64,000 nucleotides of DNA, taken from Ruegeria haliotis. Lineage in GTDB: Bacteria > Pseudomonadota > Alphaproteobacteria > Rhodobacterales > Rhodobacteraceae. Shown here piece after piece: positions 27,780 through 36,898 of this stretch. The stretch spans positions 124,001-188,000 of the forward strand of contig NZ_JABXWT010000004.1 in NCBI RefSeq assembly GCF_013377785.1, in the 5' to 3' direction. Within the stretch, counting starts at the first letter, position 1. Each line of letters starts with the position of its first letter. The translations under genes were made by a program, and so were the position numbers. The notes under the pieces are model-generated. The model saw only the letters and a list, made by a program, of their open reading frames with translations, was not told where the DNA came from and ran no database searches.

Positions 27780-28550
27780 TCACCCCGTTCCCACGACACC
27801 GCCATCGACCACCATGCATTGCCCGGTCATCGCCCGGCTGGTCTCGGAGGCCAGAAAAAGCGTCGGAGCAATCATGTCCTCAGGTGTCAGATGTTCTTTC
27901 AGACATTGACGATCCAAATGGGCAGCCAGGTCCTCGGGTGTCGCCCACATGTCCAGTTGTTTTTGTGTCAGGACCCAACCCGGCGCCAGCGCGTTGACGC
28001 GGATGTTTTGCGGCCCAAGTTCGCGCGCCAGTGATCGTGACATGCCGGTGATCCCGGCGTTTGAGGTCGTATAGATCGGATAACTGGAATTGCCCATCAA
28101 ATAGCTGATCGAACTGAAATTGATGATCGACCCGCCCTTGGCGTGCATCAGGCGTGCGGCCTGCTGGCAGGCAAAATAATAGGCCTTGAGGTTGATCGCG
28201 ACCATCCAGTCCCAGAATTCAGGCGTGGTTTCCTCAAGCGTGTGCCGTTTGTCGTTGGCGGCGTTGTTGACCAGCACGTTTAGGGGCCCATGGGCTTCGG
28301 TGGCTTTGGTCATCGTGGAGTGCAGCAGATCGGTGTCGGTGATGTCGCCTTGCAGAAAGAGCGGTGTACGTCCGTGTTTTTCGCGCATCTCGTCGACGAA
28401 ATTGCTGGCATCAGAACGACCGATGAAGGCGACATTGGCGCCCTGCGCCAGAAACCCGTCGGTCAGTGCGGCACCAACGCCTGAACCGCCGCCGGTGATG
28501 AAGACCGATGCGTCGCGCAGGTCGTGGAATGTGGCTGGGTGTTGCATCAA
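27780..28550 (-). CDS. SDR sugar dehydrogenase, probable galactose 1-dehydrogenase, atypical active site
   Basis: 256-residue short-chain dehydrogenase resembling aldose 1-dehydrogenases such as Caulobacter xylose dehydrogenase. The cofactor loop GGGSGVGAA, NNAAN, S147 and Y160 are present. The usual YxxxK lysine is replaced: the motif reads YTTSN, so position 164 is Asn (codon AAC). The first-step role (galactose to galactono-lactone) follows from its operon partners; substrate and activity are not proven given the substitution. It overlaps the dehydratase stop by 4 bp. Confidence 0.78.
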   Translation of the reverse strand: MMQHPATFHDLRDASVFITGGGSGVGAALTDGFLAQGANVAFIGRSDASNFVDEMREKHGRTPLFLQGDITDTDLLHSTMTKATEAHGPLNVLVNNAANDKRHTLEETTPEFWDWMVAINLKAYYFACQQAARLMHAKGGSIINFSSISYLMGNSSYPIYTTSNAGITGMSRSLARELGPQNIRVNALAPGWVLTQKQLDMWATPEDLAAHLDRQCLKEHLTPEDMIAPTLFLASETSRAMTGQCMVVDGGVVGTG

Positions 28551-30253
28551 TGACTCTCTCTTGTCACCAGTCGGGTGTCCTTGCCCACGAGGAAATCAAG
28601 GTCGGCACCCTGATCGGCCTGCAGGACATGGTCGATGTAAAGCTTCGCATAACCGCGCGTGTAATGCGGCGGGTCCGGCTGCCACGCTGTCCGGCGGGTC
28701 TCCAGTTCCTGTTCGCTGACCAACAATTCCAGTTTTCCCTTGCTGGCCGAAACGCGGATTCGGTCGCCGGTTTTGACCAGCGCCAGTGGCCCGCCAGCAT
28801 GCGCCTCTGGCGAGACATGCAGGATCACGGTGCCAAAAGCGGTACCGGACATGCGTCCATCCGAGATACGGATCATGTCGCGCACGCCCTCTTTCACCAG
28901 CTTGGCCGGGATTGGCATGTTGCCGACTTCGGGCATACCGGGATAGCCCTTGGGGCCACAGCCTTTGAGAACCAGAATGGTCTCGGATGTCACTGGTAAG
29001 TCATCGCGGTCGATATTGGCCTTCAGGTCTTCGATGCTTTCAAAGACATAGGCTTCGGCCTCGGTTTCAAGCAGTTCATCCGTCGCGGCCGAAGGCTTCA
29101 CGATGGCCCCGTTTGGTGCCAGATTGCCACGCAGAACGCGCAGGCCAGCTGCTGCTTTCACCGGATCATCAAAACTGTGGATGACATCGCGGTTGAAGCA
29201 TTCGGCGCCTTCAAAATGGGCTGAAATATCTTTGTTTAGTACCGTCTTTGCCGGGCGCAGGAAGGGCTTGAGCTCGGAGAGCACTACCGGAACGCCACCC
29301 GCGTAGCAGAAATCCTCCATCAGGTATTTGCCTGATGGCATGCAGTTGACCAGCAGGGGAATCTCGGACCCGATTTCGAAGTCTTTCAATGTCAGGTCAA
29401 CGCCCACACGCCCTGCCAGCGCCAACAAATGCACCACTGCGTTGGTGGAACCGCCCACAGCTGCATTGGCTAGAATGGCGTTCTCAAACGCTTCTTTGGT
29501 TAGAATGTCCGAGGGTTTGAGGTCTTCATTCACCATCTCGACAATCCGCATGCCCGTCAGATGCGCGAGCGCCATACGGCGGGCGTCAACGGCGGGTAGG
29601 GCGGCGTTGGTAGGCAGGCTCATGCCCATCGCCTCGACCAGTGAGGCCATGGTCGACGCGGTGCCCATGGTCATGCAAACCCCGGCACTGCGGGACATAC
29701 CGGATTCCGCGTTCATGAAATCCTGCAGTGTCATCTCACCCGCTCGTACGGCCTCGGAGAATTTCCAAACGTCTGTGCCCGAACCGATATCCTGGCCTTT
29801 GAATTTGCCATTCAGCATCGGGCCGGAACTGACGACGATGGACGGTAAATCGACTGAGGCCGCGCCCATCAACTGACCCGGCGTGGTCTTGTCGCATCCA
29901 CCCAGCAGGACAACTCCGTCAATGCCATAGGCGCGGATCGATTCCTCGACATCCATCGCCAAAAGATTGCGGAACAGCATGGCGGTGGGCTTCATCTGCG
30001 TCTCACCCAGCGACATGACCGGGAATTCGACGGGGAAGCCGCCGGCCTCCCACACGCCACGTTTCACACCTTCGGCCAGATCGCGCAGGCCTGAATTGCA
30101 GGGCGTCAGTTCGGACCATGTGTTGCAGATGCCTATGATAGGGCGCCCATCAAAGGCGTGATCGGGGAAGCCCTGGTTCTTCATCCAGGACCGGTGGATG
30201 AAGCCATCCTTATCGAGCTTTCCGTACCAGTGCTGTGAACGGCGTTTTGTCAT
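28547..30253 (-). CDS. IlvD/Edd-family sugar-acid dehydratase (galactonate or arabinonate type)
   Basis: 568-residue member. Probable [2Fe-2S] ligands are C52 (SELTPCN), C120 (LGGCDKTTPG) and C193 (GVCMTMGTAS). Their spacing of 68 and 73 equals that of the cluster cysteines I recall for Rhizobium L-arabinonate dehydratase (59/127/200), an enzyme that also accepts D-galactonate and D-fuconate. With dgoK and dgoA next to it, D-galactonate to 2-keto-3-deoxygalactonate is the likely reaction; L-arabinonate is the alternative. It lies 55 bp after the GH4 gene. Confidence 0.86.
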   Translation of the reverse strand: MTKRRSQHWYGKLDKDGFIHRSWMKNQGFPDHAFDGRPIIGICNTWSELTPCNSGLRDLAEGVKRGVWEAGGFPVEFPVMSLGETQMKPTAMLFRNLLAMDVEESIRAYGIDGVVLLGGCDKTTPGQLMGAASVDLPSIVVSSGPMLNGKFKGQDIGSGTDVWKFSEAVRAGEMTLQDFMNAESGMSRSAGVCMTMGTASTMASLVEAMGMSLPTNAALPAVDARRMALAHLTGMRIVEMVNEDLKPSDILTKEAFENAILANAAVGGSTNAVVHLLALAGRVGVDLTLKDFEIGSEIPLLVNCMPSGKYLMEDFCYAGGVPVVLSELKPFLRPAKTVLNKDISAHFEGAECFNRDVIHSFDDPVKAAAGLRVLRGNLAPNGAIVKPSAATDELLETEAEAYVFESIEDLKANIDRDDLPVTSETILVLKGCGPKGYPGMPEVGNMPIPAKLVKEGVRDMIRISDGRMSGTAFGTVILHVSPEAHAGGPLALVKTGDRIRVSASKGKLELLVSEQELETRRTAWQPDPPHYTRGYAKLYIDHVLQADQGADLDFLVGKDTRLVTRESH

Positions 30254-30308
30254 TTGGCGGTGTGTCTCTGGCTGGGGTTGAAATTGAGTATTTGTGAAAA
30301 GATGAAGA

Positions 30309-31649
30309 TCAGGCGGCGCGGGCTGGGCGGCACCAGTCCGGGAGCCAGTCGGTATGTGCAGTCAGCAGATCATTGACCAGATTGCGGATTTGCCGCAGGT
30401 CAAGCTCGGCGGCGGTGTGGGGGTCCATCATGGCTGCGTGATAGATATGATCGGGATTCTGCTCGACCAATGCCCGAACGGTCAACTCCTGTACGTTAAT
30501 CTGAGTGCGCATCAGCGCAATCAGTTGCAGTGGGATATCAGAGACGACTGAGGGCTGAACGCCGTTGGCATCGACTAGGCATGGGGTTTCGACCGCGGCA
30601 CCCAAGGGCAATTGGGGAATCTGGCCGGTATTGGGCAGATTGCCATAAGCGACATAGGGCGCGTCGGTAACGATGGCGTTCATCAGGTTTGCCGCGAATT
30701 CGTGACTGCGGGTTACGGTTACATCGCGGCCATCAGTCAGCGTTTTTGCTTGTTCCTTCCAATTGGCGACCTGTTCTTCGCACCGTGTTGGATATTCATC
30801 CAGCGGGATGCTGAATTGTTCGATCAGGTCTTGCCGCCCGTCCTTGATGAACCACGGCACGTATTCAGCCAGATGTTCCGAGCTTTCGGTGCAGAAATAG
30901 CCCAGATGATCCATAACTTCATATCGCACCTTGTTCGGGCAACGTGGCATCAGCAAAGGCGGTTTGGGGAAACGCCCGTTGGCATATCCCTGACGCAGCA
31001 TTGGATAGAGGTCGCGGCCTTCGTGCTCAAGGCGCAAGAAGAAGGCGACATGGTTCACACCGGCGACCTTGTAGCGGAACTCGTCCTTTGGCAGGTCCAG
31101 ATCATGGGCCAGCTCTTCTATCGTATTCTGGACTGAGTGGCACAAGCCCACGTGCCTTAATGTTGGGAACCGTTCGGCCAGTGCCCATGTGTTGATCGCC
31201 ATCGGGTTCACGTATTGCAGCAGCGTGGCGTTCGGGCACAGCTGAATCATGTCATGGGCGATGTCCCACAAGACCGGAACAGTGCGTAGTCCACGCATGA
31301 TGCCGCCAATGCCGAGCGTATCGGCGATGGTCTGGCGCAACCCGTATTGTTTGGGGATTTCGAAATCGGTCACCGTACAAGGTTTGTATCCGCCGACTTG
31401 AAATGTAGTGATCACGAAGTCTGCACCGTCCAGCGCCGCGCGCCGGTTTGTATGCGTCGAAATCGTCGCGCCGGTCCCGACGGAACGGATCATTGCCTTT
31501 GCGACGCTCTCACTTTCTGCCAGGCGCACGGGGTCGATGTCCATCAACGCAAAGTGGCTGTCGGCCAGAGCAGGGGTCAGCAATGCGTCACCCACGATGT
31601 TCTGCATGAAGATCGTGGAGCCCGCCCCGATAAATGTAATCTTGGTCAT
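30309..31649 (-). CDS. melA: GH4 alpha-galactosidase, NAD- and metal-dependent
   Basis: 446-residue GH4 enzyme. The N-terminal Rossmann motif FIGAGSTIFM binds NAD. The metal cysteine lies in GLCHSVQ and the histidine in GVNHVAFF, the alpha-galactosidase (MelA) forms of the GH4 motifs. It is cytoplasmic and would cleave imported melibiose, raffinose or galactosylglycerol-like alpha-galactosides. It lies 22 bp after the permease gene, in the same operon. Confidence 0.88.
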   Translation of the reverse strand: MTKITFIGAGSTIFMQNIVGDALLTPALADSHFALMDIDPVRLAESESVAKAMIRSVGTGATISTHTNRRAALDGADFVITTFQVGGYKPCTVTDFEIPKQYGLRQTIADTLGIGGIMRGLRTVPVLWDIAHDMIQLCPNATLLQYVNPMAINTWALAERFPTLRHVGLCHSVQNTIEELAHDLDLPKDEFRYKVAGVNHVAFFLRLEHEGRDLYPMLRQGYANGRFPKPPLLMPRCPNKVRYEVMDHLGYFCTESSEHLAEYVPWFIKDGRQDLIEQFSIPLDEYPTRCEEQVANWKEQAKTLTDGRDVTVTRSHEFAANLMNAIVTDAPYVAYGNLPNTGQIPQLPLGAAVETPCLVDANGVQPSVVSDIPLQLIALMRTQINVQELTVRALVEQNPDHIYHAAMMDPHTAAELDLRQIRNLVNDLLTAHTDWLPDWCRPARAA

Positions 31650-31671
31650 TTGGCAAACTCTTGGTTTGGCG

Positions 31672-32520
31672 TCATTTTACAGCTCCGAGGGTCAGACCCG
31701 CGATGAAGTGTTTCTGCATCAGGAAGAACATGGCCACCGGCGGTAGCGCCGCGACGATGGAACCGGCACTCATCAACTGATAGGCGGCCCTGAATTGGGC
31801 ATTAAAGCTGGTGATCCCTGCGGTGACAGGCTGGCTCTCGGCGCCTTGGGTCAGGACAACGGCCCAGAAATAGTCGTTCCAGATGAAGGTAAAGATCAAG
31901 ACGCTAAGAGCGGCGATGGCAGGCTTCATCAGCGGCAGGACGACGTACCAGAAGATGCGCCATTCGCTGATGCCTTCGACCCGCGCGGCTTCGATCAGTT
32001 CAAAGGGTAGGGCACGGATAAAGTTGCGCATGAAGAGCGTACAAAATCCGGTTTGAAATGCGATATGGAACAGGACCAGACCGGTTTTAGTATTATAAAG
32101 CCCCAATTCCAGCGTCAGGTCGCGCACCGGGACCATCAGAATCTGGAACGGTACGAAATTGCCCGCGACGAACATGAAGAAGATCCAGAGGTTCGATTTG
32201 AACTTGTAGATCCCCAGCGCAAAGCCGGTCATGCAGCTAAGCGCCACCGCGCCGATCACTGTCGGAACGGTGATAAAGAACGAGTTCAGCAGATATCGCG
32301 GCATGTCCGAGTTGAAGAAGACCTGCCCATAGTTGAACGCGCCCTCAAAGCTCGACGGCATGCCCCAATAATTGGCGTTGGTAAAATCAGCCTCGGGTTT
32401 GACCGAGAACAGGGCGACCGCCAGCAGAGGGCCAAGCCACAGCAGCAGAGCAAGTGGCAGCATGGCCTGATAGGTGATCTGCGCGGCGCGGGGTTGTTTC
32501 TCGATGGGTTTGGGAAACAT
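31672..32520 (-). CDS. CUT1 sugar ABC transporter permease (MalG type)
   Basis: 282 residues with about six membrane helices and the EAA loop LIEAARVEGISEWRIFWYVVLPLMKP. It starts 1 bp after the stop of the partner permease. It forms the channel for the galactoside importer of this operon. Confidence 0.88.
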   Translation of the reverse strand: MFPKPIEKQPRAAQITYQAMLPLALLLWLGPLLAVALFSVKPEADFTNANYWGMPSSFEGAFNYGQVFFNSDMPRYLLNSFFITVPTVIGAVALSCMTGFALGIYKFKSNLWIFFMFVAGNFVPFQILMVPVRDLTLELGLYNTKTGLVLFHIAFQTGFCTLFMRNFIRALPFELIEAARVEGISEWRIFWYVVLPLMKPAIAALSVLIFTFIWNDYFWAVVLTQGAESQPVTAGITSFNAQFRAAYQLMSAGSIVAALPPVAMFFLMQKHFIAGLTLGAVK

Positions 32521-32521
32521 C

Positions 32522-33445
32522 TCAGTGCCTCCTTTCTTCGCGGTACATCGACCAAAGGAAATAGGCGATAAAACACAACATGATGAGGAACAGGATCACT
32601 GCGATTGCCGCGCCATATCCCATGCGGAAACCGTATTCGGACAACGCGACCTCGAACATGTAATAGGCCAGCACGCGGGATGAGCCGAACGGGCCCCCTT
32701 GGGTCATGATCGAGATCAGGTCGAAGGACCGCAGCGCGCCGATGATGGTCACGACAAACGCGATGAAAGTGGCGGGGCGTAGTTGCGGCAGGATGATATG
32801 CCACAGCATCCGAAAACCTTTGGCACCATCCAGGCGCCCGGCCTCGATCTGTTCCGGGTCCACGGCGTTCAGGCCGGTCAGATACAGGATCATGCAATAG
32901 GCTGTCTGAGGCCAGAGACCGGCGAAGATAATGCCGTAAGTCACAAAGCGTTCGTCACCCAACACGTTTAGCGGCCCCATTCCGAACAGGCCGAGGAATT
33001 CATTCAGCAGGCCGAAGGTCGGGTCGTAGAACCATGTGAACACAAGGCCCACGACAACCTGAGAGATCACGAAAGGGAAGAAAAACAGCGATTTATACAG
33101 GCGAATGCCCTTTACCGTCTGGTTCAGGAACAATGCGATGAAAAGACCTGCGGGGATCGCCGCCAGATACAACAGCAGCCAGATCAGGTTATTCTTGAGA
33201 GAGATATAGAAAGCGTCCCGATCAGAAAATTCCCAATACAAATCTTCATAATTACGAAAACCAACGTATTCCGCCGCCCCCAAACCATCCCATTCATAAA
33301 GCGACAGGTTGAAGGACTGAAACACCGGAATGATCACATAGAACAGAAAGAACAGCAGGCCTGGCGCCAGAAATAGCCAGGGGGCGATGCGTTGTTGATT
33401 TCTGTGGAACCAACTTTCGCTATCAAGTTCTGCTGACACGGTCAT
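32522..33445 (-). CDS. CUT1 sugar ABC transporter permease (MalF type)
   Basis: 307 residues with about six helices and the EAA loop QIEAGRLDGAKGFRMLWHIILPQLRP. AGGACAATTGCC precedes the ATG as a ribosome site. It is separated from the binding-protein gene by 92 bp that contain a GC-rich hairpin. Confidence 0.88.
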   Translation of the reverse strand: MTVSAELDSESWFHRNQQRIAPWLFLAPGLLFFLFYVIIPVFQSFNLSLYEWDGLGAAEYVGFRNYEDLYWEFSDRDAFYISLKNNLIWLLLYLAAIPAGLFIALFLNQTVKGIRLYKSLFFFPFVISQVVVGLVFTWFYDPTFGLLNEFLGLFGMGPLNVLGDERFVTYGIIFAGLWPQTAYCMILYLTGLNAVDPEQIEAGRLDGAKGFRMLWHIILPQLRPATFIAFVVTIIGALRSFDLISIMTQGGPFGSSRVLAYYMFEVALSEYGFRMGYGAAIAVILFLIMLCFIAYFLWSMYREERRH

Positions 33446-33506
33446 GGCAATTGTCCTGAGTGAGAGTTGGTCGGGGCAGGGCTCGTCGGTTCTGAAATCT
33501 GCGGGT

Positions 33507-33529
33507 GGGCCGGGGTTTTGTCCCGGCCC
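33507..33529 (-). other. Hairpin after the galactoside binding-protein gene
   Basis: GGGCCGGG (33507-33514) and CCCGGCCC (33522-33529) form a perfect 8-bp stem with a 7-base loop, 9 bp beyond the binding-protein stop. No clear U-tract follows in the leftward direction. It probably protects the 3' end of the first cistron or attenuates read-through into the permease genes. Confidence 0.6.
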
Positions 33530-33537
33530 TTCCTGAA

Positions 33538-34797
33538 TTACTGGTCGTAGATACGCGTGCGGGCGCGTTCCAGCTTGGCCAGAATCTTGTCGGCATTATC
33601 CGGCTTGACCATGAATTCCTGGAAACCCTCCATCGACACTTTAGCCATTTCCGCCGGGGCGTCCCGATCCCAGAACTGGGCAATGCCACCGGGGCTGTTG
33701 GAAGACAGCATGTTGAACCCCTGTTGCAGGAACTTGTCGGCATCGACCGAAGATTGTGCGTTCACCGGCAACTGACCGAGGTTCGATCCGTTGTTGATCT
33801 CGGTCTGTTCATCAGCCGAAACGACGAAGCGAAGGAACGCGCGTGCGGCCTCTTTGTTTAACGCGTTTGCCGGGATGTGGAACGTATCGGTCGGCGCATC
33901 TTCAGCCAGCTCGACATCTGGGTTGATGGCGACGAACTGATAAAAATCCAGCTGATCGTCGCTCAATCCTGCCTCGCGCAGGGGCGCGACAGCAAAGTTG
34001 CCCATCAGATACGCTGCAGCATCACCCTTGACCATGAACGGCAGGGCTTCCTGCCAGCTATAGGTTTGGTGGTTGTCGATGAACGCACCCATGTCGATCA
34101 GCTGTTTCCAGTTGGCAAAGGTCTGCTTGACCCGGTCATCTTCCCAGCTAATTTCGCCATTGGCCAACTGCTGATGAAAGTCAAAGCCATTGGTTCGCAT
34201 GTTCAGATAGTCGAACCAGCCGCCGGCGGTCCATAGGAACTTGGTCCCGATCGTATAGCAGGTACGGCCGGAATCGATGATCTTCTGGCAGTTGGCCAGC
34301 TCTTCTTTCCACGTTGTGGGTTCGCTCAGGCCCAGCTCGTCAAAGATGTCTTTGCGATAGTAAACGCCCCACTGATAGTAGGTATAGGGTACGCCCCATT
34401 GCTTGCCATCAATGGTCAAGGCGCCTTTGGTCGAACCCAGATTATCGCTGATTTCCGCTTCGGCCCATAGGTCCGATACGTCTTCGAACAACCCCGCATC
34501 GACATAGGGTTTCATACGGTTGGCGGCGTACCAGTTGGCAACGTCCGGGGTATCCGCTGTCAGAAAGTTGCGGATCTGGGTCTTGTATGCCTCGCGATCA
34601 ATCACAGTGGTTTCGATCTCCAGATCTGGGTGTTGCTGCTGGAACCGCTCGATCATCGCCTCCATCGTCGCACGCGGCGCCGGGTTGGATGTATCGAGAA
34701 ATATTCGCAGCTCACCGGTCAGCTCGGCCGCCACCGGGGCAGTAAGTGCGACACTGGCGACCAGAGCCATCGCGGTGCGCTTAAACATGGAATGCAT
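33538..34797 (-). CDS. Sugar ABC transporter, family-1 binding protein
   Basis: 419 residues with a Sec signal peptide (KRTAMALVASVALTAPVAA). The start ATG at 34797 has GGGAGG immediately upstream; the frame stays open to 35400 but that part overlaps the IclR gene on the other strand and has no coding features. It is the first gene of the galactoside operon and should bind the imported galactoside in the periplasm. The cognate ATPase is encoded divergently at 35744. Confidence 0.88.
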   Translation of the reverse strand: MHSMFKRTAMALVASVALTAPVAAELTGELRIFLDTSNPAPRATMEAMIERFQQQHPDLEIETTVIDREAYKTQIRNFLTADTPDVANWYAANRMKPYVDAGLFEDVSDLWAEAEISDNLGSTKGALTIDGKQWGVPYTYYQWGVYYRKDIFDELGLSEPTTWKEELANCQKIIDSGRTCYTIGTKFLWTAGGWFDYLNMRTNGFDFHQQLANGEISWEDDRVKQTFANWKQLIDMGAFIDNHQTYSWQEALPFMVKGDAAAYLMGNFAVAPLREAGLSDDQLDFYQFVAINPDVELAEDAPTDTFHIPANALNKEAARAFLRFVVSADEQTEINNGSNLGQLPVNAQSSVDADKFLQQGFNMLSSNSPGGIAQFWDRDAPAEMAKVSMEGFQEFMVKPDNADKILAKLERARTRIYDQ

Positions 34798-34826
34798 GGT
34801 TTCCTCCCTTAGCTTCCACTTATTTT

Positions 34827-34845
34827 GGTTCCATATAATGAAACC
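34827..34845. promoter_or_regulatory. Putative IclR-type operator
   Basis: GGTTCCATATAATGAAACC is a 19-bp near-perfect palindrome: eight of nine arm positions pair around the central base. It lies 29 bp upstream of the binding-protein ATG, between the divergent binding-protein and IclR genes, and its layout resembles IclR/KdgR family sites. Control of the galactoside operon by the adjacent IclR protein is the natural inference. Confidence 0.5.
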
Positions 34846-34863
34846 ATGTTTTATATATTGAAA

Positions 34864-34893
34864 ACTACACATCGACTCGGTTAGTCTTGTCAA
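34864..34893 (-). promoter_or_regulatory. Putative promoter of the galactoside operon
   Basis: Read leftward, TTGACA (34893-34888) is followed after 18 bp by TGTAGT (34869-34864), four of six -10 matches. The palindrome at 34827-34845 would lie just downstream of the start point, a repressing position. Confidence 0.4.
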
Positions 34894-34940
34894 GACCCTC
34901 GTATCGTTTGCGATGGGTAAACGGAGGAGAGCAGGCGCTC

Positions 34941-35738
34941 GTGGCTGGTGACGGAACAATAGGAAAAGCATGTGACGTGCTGGATCAGGTCGCGGCGTTC
35001 GAGCGCCCGGTCCGATTTGGAGAACTGCTGGAAAGCAGCGACTTTCCCAAGGCGACGCTGTACAGGTTTCTGCAATCACTGACCAATCAGCGCATGCTGT
35101 CATACGACCCCGAAAGACAGACTTATACACCGGGGATGCGACTGGTTCGACTGGCACACGCGGCATGGACCCAAAGTTCGCTGGCACCCATCGCGCGGCC
35201 ATTTCTGGATGCGCTGAGCAGGGAGACCGGGGAAACGGTCCATTTGGCTCAGCTCGATTCGAGCCAGGTGCTATACGTGGACAAACGTAACGCGACCCAA
35301 CCGGTCGAGATGTATTCGCAGGCCGGAAAGGTCGGTCCGGCCTATTGCACTGGTGTTGGCAAGGCGATGATGGCGTTTCTTGATGAGGAAACGCTTGCAA
35401 AAGCCTTGTCTCAACAGAGTTTTCATCGGTTTACCGACAAAACTTTGACCTCGGAACAGGCGCTGCGCGCGGATCTGAGCCTGATCCGCAGTCGGGGATA
35501 CGCCATCGACGACGAGGAACATGAACCCGGTATCATCTGTATTGCTTGCCCGGTTTTAACGTCCGGCGGTCGGATGCTGGGTGCGATTTCGGTAACCGGA
35601 TCGACCGAGAGGATGGACTTTGAACAATTGGAAACCTGGATTCCCCGTGTTCGCCGAGTGGCAGAACAGATCGGAATTGAAGCTCAGGCTTGGCGGTTCC
35701 CCGAGACCCGCCAGAACGCCAGTAACGACAGGATGTAA
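34941..35738 (+). CDS. IclR-family transcriptional regulator
   Basis: 265 residues from a GTG at 34941, which has GGAGGAGAG 10-13 bp upstream; a TTG at 34887 would add 18 unrelated residues. The N-terminal winged helix (DFPKATLYRFLQSL) is followed by the IclR effector domain (YVDKRN, GPAYCTGVGKAMMAFL, GIICIACPV). It is divergent from the galactoside operon and 5 bp upstream of the ATPase gene. It probably senses a galactose-pathway metabolite. Confidence 0.83.
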   Translation: MAGDGTIGKACDVLDQVAAFERPVRFGELLESSDFPKATLYRFLQSLTNQRMLSYDPERQTYTPGMRLVRLAHAAWTQSSLAPIARPFLDALSRETGETVHLAQLDSSQVLYVDKRNATQPVEMYSQAGKVGPAYCTGVGKAMMAFLDEETLAKALSQQSFHRFTDKTLTSEQALRADLSLIRSRGYAIDDEEHEPGIICIACPVLTSGGRMLGAISVTGSTERMDFEQLETWIPRVRRVAEQIGIEAQAWRFPETRQNASNDRM

Positions 35739-35743
35739 ATAAC

Positions 35744-36802
35744 ATGACGGGTGTAACTCTGAACCAAACGATCAAACGGTATGGCCAGACGCAGGTCATT
35801 CACGGCATTGATCTGCAGATCGAAGATGGCGAGTTTTGCGTTTTTGTCGGGCCATCGGGCTGTGGCAAATCCACACTATTGCGGATGATTGCCGGACTCG
35901 AGGAGACATCAGAAGGTGTTATCCACATTGGCGCGCGCGACGTGACCCACATGGATCCGGCTAAACGTGGGGTGGCGATGGTGTTCCAGACCTACGCGCT
36001 TTATCCGCATATGAGCGTGGCCGAGAATATGGGGTTTGGCCTGCGTATGAACGGTGTGCCCAAGGGTGAGATCGAGAAGAAAGTTCAGGAAGCCTCAAAC
36101 ATTCTGAAGTTGGATCAATACCTCAAACGCAAACCCAAAGCTCTGTCCGGTGGTCAACGTCAGCGTGTTGCGATTGGCCGTGCGATCGTGCGAGGCCCCG
36201 AGGTGTTTCTGTTCGACGAGCCGCTCTCGAACCTCGATGCGGAATTGCGGGTCGAAATGCGTGTTGAAATTGCGCGCCTGCATCAGGAAATCGGCGCAAC
36301 CATGATTTATGTGACCCATGATCAGGTTGAGGCGATGACCATGGCCGATAAGATCGTCGTACTGCGAGATGGCAGGATCGAACAGGTCGGCGCGCCCATG
36401 GATCTGTACCGCGATCCTGATAATCGTTTTGTTGCGGGTTTCATCGGCTCACCCGCGATGAACTTTCTGGAATGCGATTTTGCTGATGGCCATGTCACGC
36501 ATCCGGCGCTAAGCCGGCCATTGCCAGTGGCGGCGAGCGTTCCTGCTGGTTTGAGCAAGGTAACGCTGGGCGTACGTCCGGAACATATTAAGATCGACCG
36601 CTCGGGCGACACCTGTACGGTTGATCTGACCGAAGCGCTTGGCGGTGTATCTTATACATATTTGCTGACGCCGAATGGTGACAAACTGATCGTCGAGGAA
36701 CGCGAAGACCAGCGCAGCGCGACCGGAGAACGAATCGGAATCTCGGTCCAGCCTGAGCGTGTGATGGTGTTTGATCCCGAGACAGGGTTGAGGTTTCGGT
36801 AG
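35744..36802 (+). CDS. MalK/UgpC-type sugar ABC transporter ATPase
   Basis: 352 residues with Walker A GPSGCGKST, signature LSGGQRQRV, Walker B FLFDEPLSNLD, VTHDQVEA and a C-terminal TOBE domain. It is co-transcribed with the IclR gene. It supplies the ATPase missing from the leftward galactoside operon (binding protein and two permeases at 31672-34797). Confidence 0.88.
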   Translation: MTGVTLNQTIKRYGQTQVIHGIDLQIEDGEFCVFVGPSGCGKSTLLRMIAGLEETSEGVIHIGARDVTHMDPAKRGVAMVFQTYALYPHMSVAENMGFGLRMNGVPKGEIEKKVQEASNILKLDQYLKRKPKALSGGQRQRVAIGRAIVRGPEVFLFDEPLSNLDAELRVEMRVEIARLHQEIGATMIYVTHDQVEAMTMADKIVVLRDGRIEQVGAPMDLYRDPDNRFVAGFIGSPAMNFLECDFADGHVTHPALSRPLPVAASVPAGLSKVTLGVRPEHIKIDRSGDTCTVDLTEALGGVSYTYLLTPNGDKLIVEEREDQRSATGERIGISVQPERVMVFDPETGLRFR

Positions 36803-36898
36803 ATAGCTAAGTTACCCGGATCTTCATTCAAACGCGCTTGTGTAGGCACAAACACATCACTACCTAGAGTAGATTAGTGTTTGATTTTAGGAGCCTGC

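Noticed and set aside
34798-35400. Possible 200-residue N-terminal extension of the galactoside binding protein
   Set aside because: It overlaps the IclR gene on the opposite strand, lacks coding character, and a proper signal peptide with GGGAGG starts at 34797.
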